Assembly (NCBI GenBank): GCA_003169895.1
Contig: PNAE01000006.1
Span: forward strand, 1 to 64,000
Length of the DNA stretch: 64,000 bases
DNA from: Gemmatimonadota bacterium
Lineage (GTDB): Bacteria > Gemmatimonadota > Gemmatimonadetes > Gemmatimonadales > GWC2-71-9
Reading direction: 5' to 3'
Shown: positions 35,226 to 42,719 of the stretch, piece after piece
Position numbering within the stretch: position 1 is the stretch's first letter
How the letters are laid out: each line of letters begins with the position of its first letter
Translations under genes and position numbers: made by a program
Notes under the pieces: model-generated
What the model was told of the DNA's origin: nothing
What the model saw: the letters and a program-made list of their open reading frames with translations, nothing else
Databases searched by the model: none

Positions 35226-35253
35226 GGCTGATCCTGCAGGCGGAGAGAAAAAT

Positions 35254-35350
35254 GCCCCAGGCACTCCGAAGCAACACTGGACATCGCTTAGCGCTGCTAC
35301 CGTTAGGTCCTGACGCGGTTCGCGCGCCAGCATCCTTCGGACCTGGGGCG
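35254..35350 (-). ncRNA. ffs: Bacterial signal recognition particle RNA (4.5S type)
   Basis: About 97 bases. The ends pair as GCCCCAGG with CCTGGGGC, and then TCCGAAG with CTTCGGA, giving the long SRP hairpin. The apical domain reads GTCAGGACC, TAAC, GGTAGCAGC, which matches the conserved Ffh-binding core (E. coli GTCAGGTCC-GGAA-GGAAGCAGC) except for a UAAC tetraloop instead of GGAA; URRC loops are a known alternative. A run of five T follows the 3' end at 35248-35253, a good terminator. The position just upstream of dnaX is also found in other bacteria. Confidence 0.88.
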
Positions 35351-35355
35351 GGACG

Positions 35356-35361
35356 AATATA
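35356..35361 (-). promoter_or_regulatory. Probable -10 box of the SRP RNA gene
   Basis: TATATT (5 of 6 to TATAAT) lies 6-7 bases before the first paired base of the SRP RNA. No convincing -35 box is seen; the region further up is the 3' end of the peptidase gene. Confidence 0.5.
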
Positions 35362-35383
35362 ATCAGATCGAGCCTCGGAGGGC

Positions 35384-36937
35384 TCAGGGCGTCGCCTGCC
35401 CTCCGTCCTCCGTGGAGGTGATGAACTTCGCGATGTCCGCCTTCAGCTGCTTCGCCGAAGCCTGGTTGAGGTACGCCATGTGCCCACTCTCGTAGTACGT
35501 GAACTGGACCCTATCGCGATACGTCTGGTCGAAACCGAGGTGGTTGAACGTGTACTCGGCGTTGGCGAACGGCGTCGCCATGTCGTAATAGCCCGCGCCC
35601 ACCATGACGTGGAGATATGGGTCCTTGGCCATGGCCGTTCGCAGCGCATCGACCTCGGACGGATACCCGCCGGGATTGTAGTCCCAGCGCCCGGTGTGCC
35701 CACCCATGTAGTACTGCAGGTTGCTGGTGTAATCGAGATCCTCGTGGAGATACCGCATGAAGGCGGACATGAATGCGCCGGAGGGCGCCACGTCCGAGGG
35801 ATCGTAGTCTTCGCGCGTGCTCGACGCATTGCCGTTGATCCCGATCATGCGGCTGTCATAGCGGCCCAGCGTCTGGCGCGTGTCGCGCAGCAACTCGGTC
35901 CGGTAGGTGCCCGCGTCGATCCGGAGGTTCGTGTTCAGCGCAAACTGCTGGGACACGCCGGTGAGCCGCGAAAGTTTCTGCGCTACCGCCGTCCGCTCGG
36001 CCGGTGTCAGCGTATTCCCCCTCGCCAGCTCCGTGAGGTATTCGCCGAACGCGTAGTCGCGCGACTGTTGCACCACCTGCTCCAGCGTCTGGCGCTGCAG
36101 GTCCGCAGCAAGCTTCTTGTGATACCACGCTGTCGCGGTGTAGGTGGGGAGGAAGGCCGCGTACCCGATGTCATTCGTCGGCGACGGCGAAATGAGCTGG
36201 AAGTCGAGCACCGTACCGAGGAGCATGATGCCGTTGAGCTCGATACCCTCGCTGCTCTGCAGCTCGGCGGCGAGGCCGGCGGAACGGAAGGTGCCATAGC
36301 TCTCGCCGAACAGGTATTTGGGCGATTGCCACCGGTGGTACTTGTCGAGGTAGTCGCGGATGAACTCGCCGAACATCTGGATGTCGTTGCGATCGCCGGT
36401 GAAATCCGTCGCCTTGACGCCCTTGGCGGGCCGCGAGTAGCCGGTCATCATCGCGTCGATCTGGACCAGGTCGGTCACGTCGAGCGGCGACTCGGGGTTT
36501 TCGACCAGGTTGTACGGCGGCGCGGGCTGGGCGCCATTCGGCCCCATGTCCGGATGCATCGGACTCATGATGCCCATGTCCAGCCAGATCGACGCCGAGC
36601 CGGGACCGCCGTTGAAGAAGAACGTGACCGGGCGCGTCGCGGCATCGTCCTGGTCCTTGGTGTTGGCGATGAAGAACACCGCTGCCTTCGGTTTGCCGTT
36701 TTCGTCGCGCAGCACCATGGTGCCGGCGTGAGTCGTGTAGGCGATGAGCTTCCCGCCGATCCGCGTCGAATGATGCGTCTCGGCGATCCTCTCGATGGCC
36801 GGCACACCCGCAGTGTCTGTCGCCTGGCTGTCCGCTGCGGCGCCCCGGACGAAGGGAACTGCCGGGCGCTGGGCGGCGACAGGTCCCGCGACGAGGATTG
36901 CAGCGGCGACGCTGAACAACAGCGGGCGGATGTACAT
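35384..36937 (-). CDS. Secreted S10 family serine carboxypeptidase
   Basis: 517 residues from ATG 36937 (GGAG 8 bases upstream) with signal peptide MYIRPLLFSVAAAILVAGPVAAQ. The S10 motifs are present: oxyanion region FFFNGGPGSASIWLDMG, nucleophile in YLFGESYGTFRSAGLA, and a C-terminal His in YYESGHMAYLNQ; the Asp probably lies in HVMVGAGYYDMATPF. It would remove C-terminal residues from peptides outside the inner membrane. It is monocistronic, with 356 bases before the vapBC genes. Confidence 0.88.
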   Translation of the reverse strand: MYIRPLLFSVAAAILVAGPVAAQRPAVPFVRGAAADSQATDTAGVPAIERIAETHHSTRIGGKLIAYTTHAGTMVLRDENGKPKAAVFFIANTKDQDDAATRPVTFFFNGGPGSASIWLDMGIMSPMHPDMGPNGAQPAPPYNLVENPESPLDVTDLVQIDAMMTGYSRPAKGVKATDFTGDRNDIQMFGEFIRDYLDKYHRWQSPKYLFGESYGTFRSAGLAAELQSSEGIELNGIMLLGTVLDFQLISPSPTNDIGYAAFLPTYTATAWYHKKLAADLQRQTLEQVVQQSRDYAFGEYLTELARGNTLTPAERTAVAQKLSRLTGVSQQFALNTNLRIDAGTYRTELLRDTRQTLGRYDSRMIGINGNASSTREDYDPSDVAPSGAFMSAFMRYLHEDLDYTSNLQYYMGGHTGRWDYNPGGYPSEVDALRTAMAKDPYLHVMVGAGYYDMATPFANAEYTFNHLGFDQTYRDRVQFTYYESGHMAYLNQASAKQLKADIAKFITSTEDGGQATP

Positions 36938-37244
36938 GTCACATTTCTCCAGGTTGGTGATCCACGATGGACGCAGGTTTTCGGACGAACGATGCCGAAC
37001 CGCGGATCGCCCCACCGAGGGGCGACCGGATGGAACGCGCCCGGCCGGCGTCGTCGCGTCCCATGCATCACGTACAGAGGATCGAGACTGTCGCGGCGGG
37101 CGGGTCGACGTTCGGCAACCTATTCGTTGAGCTGGCGAACGCCAACTCCGTTGCGACTGGCCCAGGCGATCGCCCACGCCGGAGGATCTCGGCCCGCGGC
37201 CTGCTCCGGGCGCTGGCCGCCGGGACTTGCGCGGATCAACGATG
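36938..37244. other. Long intergenic leader between the S10 peptidase and vapBC
   Basis: No gene is supported here. The only plus-strand frame that fills it (from 36967 into vapB) has no ribosome site and reads as an Arg/Pro-rich shadow. It should contain the peptidase promoter on the minus strand, but no clear -35/-10 pair was recognised. Confidence 0.5.
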
Positions 37245-37276
37245 TGTACGTACATTTTATAATGAACGTACATACA
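37245..37276 (+). promoter_or_regulatory. vapBC promoter with overlapping operator palindromes
   Basis: TGTACGTACA (37245-37254) is a perfect palindrome; a second copy of its core, ACGTACAT, lies at 37266-37273, and the two are arranged as inverted half-sites around a perfect -10 box TATAAT (37258-37263). The antitoxin ATG is 31 bases beyond the -10 box. VapB-VapC complexes usually repress their own promoter by binding such inverted repeats, so this is the likely autoregulatory operator. Confidence 0.7.
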
Positions 37277-37293
37277 GCCATCGGGCCCTAGGC

Positions 37294-37518
37294 ATGCCCC
37301 GTCCCCGCAAGCCCGCTCGCCGCGTCAAGGAGGCCCGCAAGGTGCCCAAGACCTTCCGGCTCTCGCCGACCAAGATCCGCGCCGCACAGCGCGCGCTCGG
37401 GGCAAGCACCGCCACTGAAACCATCGAGACCGCGCTCGACATGGTGGTGTTTCGTGAGAGCCTGATCGCGGGGACCCGTGCCATGCGCGGTGTGGACATT
37501 CTCTCGTCGGACGAGTGA
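37294..37518 (+). CDS. vapB: VapB-like antitoxin
   Basis: 74 residues from ATG 37294. The N-terminus is very basic (MPRPRKPARRVKEARKV) and is followed by KTFRLSPTKIRAAQRALGASTATETIETALDMVVFRES, a ribbon-helix-helix-like pattern in which the strand (TFRLS) contacts DNA. The C-terminal tail (MRGVDILSSDE) would wrap the toxin. It lies directly downstream of the palindromic operator and overlaps the toxin start as GTGA, typical of a type II toxin-antitoxin pair. Confidence 0.82.
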   Translation: MPRPRKPARRVKEARKVPKTFRLSPTKIRAAQRALGASTATETIETALDMVVFRESLIAGTRAMRGVDILSSDE

Positions 37519-37958
37519 GCCGGGGTCGCCGCTACGTTCTTGATACCAATGTCCTGATCAACGCCTTTCGGGACGCGGCGGCGAACGACTGGCTGCAAGC
37601 CTTCCATCAGGCGCACGCCCCGGGGGAATACCTGAGCAGCGTCGTGATCCAGGAGCTGTTCGCCGGGGTACGATCACCAGCGGATCGCCGCAAGCTGGAG
37701 CGGCACTGGCTGCACCGCTTCGAGGCGGTCAAGCGGGTGGTGACGCCGTCGCCGCTCGCCTGGCGCCGGTCGGGCGACGTGTTGCGCGCCCTGCGGATGC
37801 GCGAGGGACTCGAGCTGGCCCGGGTGTCGAAGTCGCTCGGCAATGACGTCCTGCTGGCGTTGTCGTGCCGGGAAGTCGGCATGGTGCTCGTCACTGACAA
37901 CGTGCGCGATTTCGAGCGCATCGCACGCGTGGCGCGGTTCGAATTTATCGAGCCGTGA
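37515..37958 (+). CDS. vapC: VapC-like PIN-domain ribonuclease toxin
   Basis: 147 residues from GTG 37515. The PIN acidic quartet is visible: Asp in RYVLDTNVLINAF, Glu in SSVVIQELFAGVRS, and the pair in LGNDVLLALS and VLVTDNVRDFERIA. Such toxins cut tRNA or rRNA when the antitoxin is lost. Translation is coupled to vapB by a 4-base overlap. It is followed by a convergent glycosyltransferase gene after 94 bases. Confidence 0.85.
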   Translation: MSRGRRYVLDTNVLINAFRDAAANDWLQAFHQAHAPGEYLSSVVIQELFAGVRSPADRRKLERHWLHRFEAVKRVVTPSPLAWRRSGDVLRALRMREGLELARVSKSLGNDVLLALSCREVGMVLVTDNVRDFERIARVARFEFIEP

Positions 37959-38052
37959 CCGATCAGCGAACAACGCCGACCCGGCACCGGGACAGATCAA
38001 ACACCAGAATGACTCCCCCGTCGACCGAACGAGTGGAATTCATCGCTACCGC

Positions 38053-39000
38053 TTACGTCGTTCTCATTGTGACCGAAGCTGGCTGCGCGCCGAGTGCCCG
38101 GTATTCACGAATCGCCCCGCAAGCGATGCCCATCGCAATGACCCATTCCCACTTTCGTCGGCTATTGATGACCGTACCATACGCGGCCTGGACGCCAGCG
38201 ACGGCTGCCTCGCGGAAGAGATACCGGGGCGCTCCCAGCAGCTGCCTGGATGACACATCCGGATCGAGCCGGACCTGGCCGCGGCCGAATCGGAAGCCGC
38301 GTCCCCACAGCCAGCGCAGCGAGACCTGGTGCGGCTCGATGACATGCACTACTGGTGCAGACGGGACGAAGACGACGCCCTCGCCGCGCGCGCGCAGGCG
38401 GAGCAAGAGCTCGGTCTCGCTACCCATCGGATAATTCCGTCCGCACGGTCCGATGCTCTCACTCAGACGCATTCCTTCCAGCAGGCGAGAGCGAATCGCG
38501 TGATTGGGACCGAACGGCAACTCCGTCACGACGCCCTCGACGGAAGTGGGGTTGTACCGGGCGAATGCCACGCTCGCGAACCGGAATCGCTCGTCTGCCA
38601 ATGCCGGGGGTGTCCCTGAAGGCATCGCCGGGCGAATCGGGCCCGCAAAGATCGAGTGCTCTGGCCAGCGGCGAGCGGCCGCCACGTACTCGGCGACCCA
38701 ACCGTGCGACGGCAAAACGTCATCGTCGGTGAAGATCAAGAGCCGGCCTCTGGCGATGGCCAACGCCCGGTTCAATGCCCGGTTCTTCCCGGGAACCGGC
38801 TCCGAGAGGGCGACCAAGGGCAGCGATTCGCGGGCGCGGGCCAGCACGCCGGCGGTACTGTCTGAACTGCCGTTGTCGACTGCGACCAGTTCCCACGTGA
38901 GGTCACGCGTGTCGAGCGCGCGAAACGCTTCGAGCGTCCGCGCGAGGATTTCGACGCGATTGCGGGTACTGAGAAGGATGCTCACATCAAGCGGCGCCAT
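38053..39000 (-). CDS. Family 2 glycosyltransferase
   Basis: 315 residues. GT-A fold with SILLSTRNRVEILARTLEAF, the nucleotide-binding VAVDNGSSDSTAGVLA, GKNRALNRALAIARGRLLIFTDDDVLPSHGWV (the DDD metal site), and a C-terminal acceptor part with MGSETELLLRLRARGEGVVFVPSAPVVHVI. There is no clear membrane anchor, only a weakly hydrophobic end (WEWVIAMGIACGAIREY). It would add a sugar to a surface polymer or protein. The only neighbours are vapBC and a PEP-CTERM gene, and PEP-CTERM systems commonly sit beside polysaccharide genes. Confidence 0.85.
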   Translation of the reverse strand: MAPLDVSILLSTRNRVEILARTLEAFRALDTRDLTWELVAVDNGSSDSTAGVLARARESLPLVALSEPVPGKNRALNRALAIARGRLLIFTDDDVLPSHGWVAEYVAAARRWPEHSIFAGPIRPAMPSGTPPALADERFRFASVAFARYNPTSVEGVVTELPFGPNHAIRSRLLEGMRLSESIGPCGRNYPMGSETELLLRLRARGEGVVFVPSAPVVHVIEPHQVSLRWLWGRGFRFGRGQVRLDPDVSSRQLLGAPRYLFREAAVAGVQAAYGTVINSRRKWEWVIAMGIACGAIREYRALGAQPASVTMRTT

Positions 39001-39328
39001 ATCGCTTTCCCCTCCCCGGTAACGACCATCGACTCATCGCATATGGTGAGCCGCTCGGACTCCAAGGGTACCGCTGCCTCAGGTGCTCTCCTGTCATCCA
39101 GCGTCGCCAGCGCGCGACACGCCGGACCGGCTCTGTCGTGGGCGCGCCACAGCGGGGGGCCATACAATGAGCGACCCGCCTGGCGACGGACAAAGCGTAA
39201 CTGACTGGCAACCATTCACTTGCATCACATCGACCGTCGCCGCGAGAACCGGATCGTCTGGGGTCCGGCATTTGCGTTACGACCGTACGGATATCCACCC
39301 CCTTCGTTCGCCTCACAAAGGAAGCATC
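39001..39328. other. Intergenic region between the glycosyltransferase and the PEP-CTERM gene
   Basis: No gene is supported. It is a divergent promoter region. A TGGCA...TTGCA pair near 39208 resembles a sigma-54 site but has the wrong spacing (see rejected items). A good ribosome site (AAAGGAAG) lies just before ATG 39329. Confidence 0.5.
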
Positions 39329-39919
39329 ATGCGCGCAGCTCTCGTTCTGTCCAGCGGCCTTGTGCTGATGTGTGCCGTTGCCAACGGCGCCTCGGGCCAG
39401 AACCTGGTATCCAACCCGGGCTTCGAGACCGGCGATTTCACCGGCTGGACCCAGTTCGACAATACCGGCTTTACGGGCGTGTTCGATACCCCGGTCCATT
39501 CCGGCAACTGGGCCGGCGAGTTCGGGCCGATCGAAAGCACCGGTGGCATCTTCCAGACGCTGGCGACGACGGCCGGGACGACCTACACCTTCTCCTTCTG
39601 GCTCCAGAACGGCGGCGATGCCGAGGAGGGGGGCCAGTTCTTCGACGCCAGCTGGAATGGCTCGTCCGTGCTCACACTGGACCCCCCCCCAGGCGCGTTC
39701 GACTACACTCAGGAATCGTTCAGTGTGCTTGCGTCAGGTTCTTCGACCGATATCAAATTCACCTTTCAGAACGATCCGGACTTTTTCCACTTGGACGATG
39801 TCAGCGTCACGGCCGCGGGCGCGAACGTCGTACCCGAACCCGCCAGCATGTGGCTCCTCGCCACGGGACTGGTCGGCATGGCAGGCCTCCGTCGGCGCCG
39901 CCGGTCGGTGACCAGCTGA
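39329..39919 (+). CDS. PEP-CTERM sorted surface protein
   Basis: 196 residues from ATG 39329 (AAAGGAAG upstream). Signal peptide MRAALVLSSGLVLMCAVANGASG, a beta-sandwich of the carbohydrate-binding-like type often seen in these proteins (NLVSNPGFETGDFTGWTQFDN, TYTFSFWLQNGG, FFHLDDVSVTA), and a perfect C-terminal sorting signal: VPEPASMWLLATGLVGMAGL followed by RRRRR. Exosortase (EpsH) would cleave at PEP and release the protein to the extracellular matrix. No exosortase gene is in the window, so it must be elsewhere. Confidence 0.9.
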   Translation: MRAALVLSSGLVLMCAVANGASGQNLVSNPGFETGDFTGWTQFDNTGFTGVFDTPVHSGNWAGEFGPIESTGGIFQTLATTAGTTYTFSFWLQNGGDAEEGGQFFDASWNGSSVLTLDPPPGAFDYTQESFSVLASGSSTDIKFTFQNDPDFFHLDDVSVTAAGANVVPEPASMWLLATGLVGMAGLRRRRRSVTS

Positions 39920-40008
39920 CCAGACCCCGGTCGCGGCGACACGGACGCCGGCAACCGGTTGTGCTACGCGACGGCCTCCACGGTGTGGAGGCCGTCGGCG
40001 CATTGTCA

Positions 40009-41304
40009 TCACGGCGACTTCGCCCGCTCCATCTTCCAGAAGTCGATACCGCCGGCCTGCGGACCCACATCAATCGTGGCCACGGTCCTGAGCGCCGCGA
40101 GGTCGATGATCTCGACGGTGCCCGGCTCCGTACCTGTGCCCGCGACGCTTACGAACGCATAGCGGTCGTCGGGACTGACCACCACACCGGCGGGGAAGCG
40201 CCGCGTGGTCGCGATCAGTACGGCAACGCTCATGAACGCGTACCGATCGTCGGGACCGATCACCACGTTCGCAGGGAAGCGCCGCCGGTTCGGCAGCCGC
40301 GCCACCTCGTGACCGGTCGTCAAGTCCACAATCGACACCGATTGCCCCCGCTGGTTCGTCCCGATCAGCCGCTTGCCGTCGTGCGTCAGCGCCAGGTGGT
40401 AGACGCCGTCGCCCACCGGAATGCGCCGCGTCATCGTCCACGCCGATCCGTCGATCTCCACGACCTCATTCGACTGGTTGCAGGCAACGTAGATCTTCGA
40501 TCCGTCGGCGTTCGGCTGGACCCATGTCGGCGAGCACGCCGCCGCTGCCGGCACCGGCGCCGCGGCAGCATGCGACGTGTCGACTGTCCCGCCGCTTGCC
40601 GCGCTGCCCTGCGCGGCGAACGCACCAACGATGCCATGCTCGCTGCCCCTGGTCAGCACAAACCGCCGGGAGATCTTCATCGCGCGCGCATCGATCTCCA
40701 CCAGCAGGTCGTCCCTCATGCAGACGGAGTAGTGCTTCGATCCGTCGGCGGTCAGGCGCGAGCCATGCGGTGCAACGCACGTCTGGATGCCGGCGACCTC
40801 CACCATCGATTCGAGATACACCACTGACACCGATGACGGTGTCGAGTCGCCGGCGGCATTTGAGTTGGCAATCCAGGCATAGGCGCCATCGGGCGCCACC
40901 TGCACCGCATCCGGAAAGACACCCAGCGGCTCCCCCCCGCGGATGGTATCCGGCGGCTGGCTCTCGCGGTGGTTGGTGTCGGCCGCAATCTTTACCTTGA
41001 GCAGTTCGCCGGTGGGGAAGCCGTGCCGGGTGGTGACATAGTAGAACCGGCCATCCGGCGCCACGCTGAGCTCCTCTGGCCTGGTCGGCTCGGCCGGATT
41101 GAGGTTCATCGAGGTGCGATGCTCGACGAGGATGCCCTTGGGTCCGAAGCGGACCAGGGCGACCTGATCGATCGCTTCGGACACCACGAAGAACAGGTAG
41201 GACTTGTCTGGGGGCGGCGGCGCTGGCGCCTGCGCCGGCAGCGTGGCTGCCGTCAGGAGGGTAATGACCGTTGCAACGACGGTGCGCCGCGCAGTGATCA
41301 TCAT
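40009..41304 (-). CDS. Secreted YVTN-type beta-propeller protein
   Basis: 431 residues from ATG 41304 (AGG directly upstream; ATG 41301 is possible), with signal MMITARRTVVATVITLLTAATLPAQ. Repeats of the form VAPDGRFYYVT, VAPDGAYAWIANS, NADGSKIYVACNQSNEVVEID and THDGKRLIGTNQRGQSVSIVDLTTGHEVA identify a YVTN/lactonase-like propeller. The last blades hold a near-exact 27-residue duplication (RRFPANVVIGPDDRYAFMSV and RRFPAGVVVSPDDRYAFVSV). No catalytic residues are evident; binding or surface display is likely. It starts one base after the yihY stop codon on the same strand. Confidence 0.8.
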   Translation of the reverse strand: MMITARRTVVATVITLLTAATLPAQAPAPPPPDKSYLFFVVSEAIDQVALVRFGPKGILVEHRTSMNLNPAEPTRPEELSVAPDGRFYYVTTRHGFPTGELLKVKIAADTNHRESQPPDTIRGGEPLGVFPDAVQVAPDGAYAWIANSNAAGDSTPSSVSVVYLESMVEVAGIQTCVAPHGSRLTADGSKHYSVCMRDDLLVEIDARAMKISRRFVLTRGSEHGIVGAFAAQGSAASGGTVDTSHAAAAPVPAAAACSPTWVQPNADGSKIYVACNQSNEVVEIDGSAWTMTRRIPVGDGVYHLALTHDGKRLIGTNQRGQSVSIVDLTTGHEVARLPNRRRFPANVVIGPDDRYAFMSVAVLIATTRRFPAGVVVSPDDRYAFVSVAGTGTEPGTVEIIDLAALRTVATIDVGPQAGGIDFWKMERAKSP

Positions 41305-41305
41305 C

Positions 41306-42286
41306 CTACGCTTGCACGGCCACATGTGCCACCGCTCGCGCCTGCCGGGCGCGATCCCACACATCGGCGACGGCCGCTCCAATGAGAAACACGAATGACA
41401 TGTACCAGAGCCAGAGTATGAACAGCAGCGCGGCACCCACATCGGCATCGACGGCGTACTGCCCGCCGTGCGGCACGCTGGTGAGGTACAGGCCATACAG
41501 TCGCTTGGCAACTTCGAATCCCAGCGTGCTCACGCAGCTCGCGATGACCGCTCCCGACCAGGGCAGCCGCTTGGGACTGGCGTAGCGATACAGCAGCACG
41601 AAGAGCGCGACGCCGAAGAGGAACGCCACGCCGTGCCCCGCGAGGCGGCCGCCCGTCGTGACCAGAAAACTCCAGCGTGGATCCATTTCGGCCCCGCCCG
41701 CGGCAGCCATGTTCAAGCCGGCGGTCGTCACCGTGTTTCCCAGCGCGAGCACCAGCACGGTCAGCGAGATCACCATGTCCCGTACCTTGGCGAGGAGGTA
41801 CCCGGCGATGTAACTCCACACGAAGTGCCCTTGCACCGGTCGCTGGCGCACCTGAAATACCTGCGACAGGCAGATGCGCACGGCGGCGAATAACCGGCTG
41901 CTGAACCAGAGGAACAGCGGAATGGCAAACCAGGTAAGCGCGCTGCGGTTCCAGCGCTGAATCTCGGCGATCAGGCGCTCGATCAGCGTGAACGGATCGG
42001 TCGACGACCCGTGTATGTGCGCCGGCAGGAACCGCACGAACAACTCGCCCGAAGCATCGGGTCCGAAGGCGGCGGACGAGAGCAGCCAGCTCAGCAGGGC
42101 GACGATCAGGATCGTCAGCGGGATGATGGCGAGCAGGACGTCGAACGCGAGCGCCGACGTGAGCAGCGGAATGTTGACCCGGTCGAGCGTCGCGAGGATC
42201 TGCGCCCGCAGTGAGAGCGGTGGTGGCGCGGCAGAAAGCCCGCCGCCAGGCGGGCCTTCCATCGGGTGCGGCGGCGCCTCACCCAC
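41306..42286 (-). CDS. YihY/virulence factor BrkB family membrane protein
   Basis: 326 residues with about six hydrophobic helices (LTSALAFDVLLAIIPLTILIVALLSWLL, ALTWFAIPLFLWFSSRLFAAV, ISLTVLVLALGNTVTTAG, GRLAGHGVAFLFGVALFVLLYRY, AVIASCVSTLGFEVAK, DVGAALLFILWLWYMSFVFLIGAAVADVW). The GAALLFILWLWYMSFVFLIGA ending is the family hallmark. The family's function is not established; it was long mislabelled RNase BN. It lies between a YtxH-like gene upstream and the YVTN gene downstream. Confidence 0.85.
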   Translation of the reverse strand: MGEAPPHPMEGPPGGGLSAAPPPLSLRAQILATLDRVNIPLLTSALAFDVLLAIIPLTILIVALLSWLLSSAAFGPDASGELFVRFLPAHIHGSSTDPFTLIERLIAEIQRWNRSALTWFAIPLFLWFSSRLFAAVRICLSQVFQVRQRPVQGHFVWSYIAGYLLAKVRDMVISLTVLVLALGNTVTTAGLNMAAAGGAEMDPRWSFLVTTGGRLAGHGVAFLFGVALFVLLYRYASPKRLPWSGAVIASCVSTLGFEVAKRLYGLYLTSVPHGGQYAVDADVGAALLFILWLWYMSFVFLIGAAVADVWDRARQARAVAHVAVQA

Positions 42287-42291
42287 CCAGG

Positions 42292-42717
42292 CTACTCGTC
42301 ATCATCCTCGGCAGCGCCATCGCCACCGACCGCCGCGCGCGCCCGCGCGCGAGCGTCGGCCAACCGCCGCTCGAGTTCCTCACGAGCGGTCACGGCGGTC
42401 CGCTCCAGCTTCCGCTTGCCGTCCTTCACCTCGTCGACCACCTCGTCGGCGAATTCGGCGGCCGCCTCCTTGATCTTCTTGCCGCGCACCTGCAACTCGT
42501 CGGTGAGATCGTCGAGCTTGTCTTCGGCCTGCGCGCGCAACCTGCGCCCGCGCTGGACCAGGTCGCGCCGGGTCCGGTCGCCGGACTGCGGTGCGAAGAG
42601 AAGCCCCAAGCCGGCGCCGATTGCCGCGCCCAGAACGAACCAGCGGAGGCCGGAACCGGAATCGGCCTCGATCACCGTCACGTCACGATCGTCGCGCACT
42701 GCGGTCTCCTTTGCCAA
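42292..42717 (-). CDS. YtxH-like membrane-anchored coiled-coil protein
   Basis: 141 residues. An N-terminal tail is followed by one Gly-rich membrane helix (LRWFVLGAAIGAGLGLLFAPQSGDRTRR), exactly the YtxH pattern including the FAPQSG turn, and then a charged helix of about 85 residues (LRAQAEDKLDDLTDELQVRGKKIKEAA...) ending in an acidic tail DGAAEDDDE. YtxH proteins are linked to envelope stress in other bacteria; no biochemical role is known. It starts 2 bases from the end of the aldolase gene. Confidence 0.8.
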   Translation of the reverse strand: MAKETAVRDDRDVTVIEADSGSGLRWFVLGAAIGAGLGLLFAPQSGDRTRRDLVQRGRRLRAQAEDKLDDLTDELQVRGKKIKEAAAEFADEVVDEVKDGKRKLERTAVTAREELERRLADARARARAAVGGDGAAEDDDE

Positions 42718-42719
42718 GC

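Noticed and set aside
35226-35333. Upstream extension of DnaX to an ATG at 35333.
   Set aside because: It would translate through the SRP RNA gene; the GTG at 35225 matches the family N-terminus.
36967-37293. Plus-strand open frame that would extend the VapB antitoxin upstream by 109 residues.
   Set aside because: It has no ribosome site, runs through the operator and -10 box, and has the Arg/Pro/Ala composition of a GC-driven shadow.
39208-39226. A TGGCA...TTGCA pair resembling a sigma-54 promoter before the PEP-CTERM gene.
   Set aside because: Thirteen bases separate the GG and GC doublets instead of the ten required.
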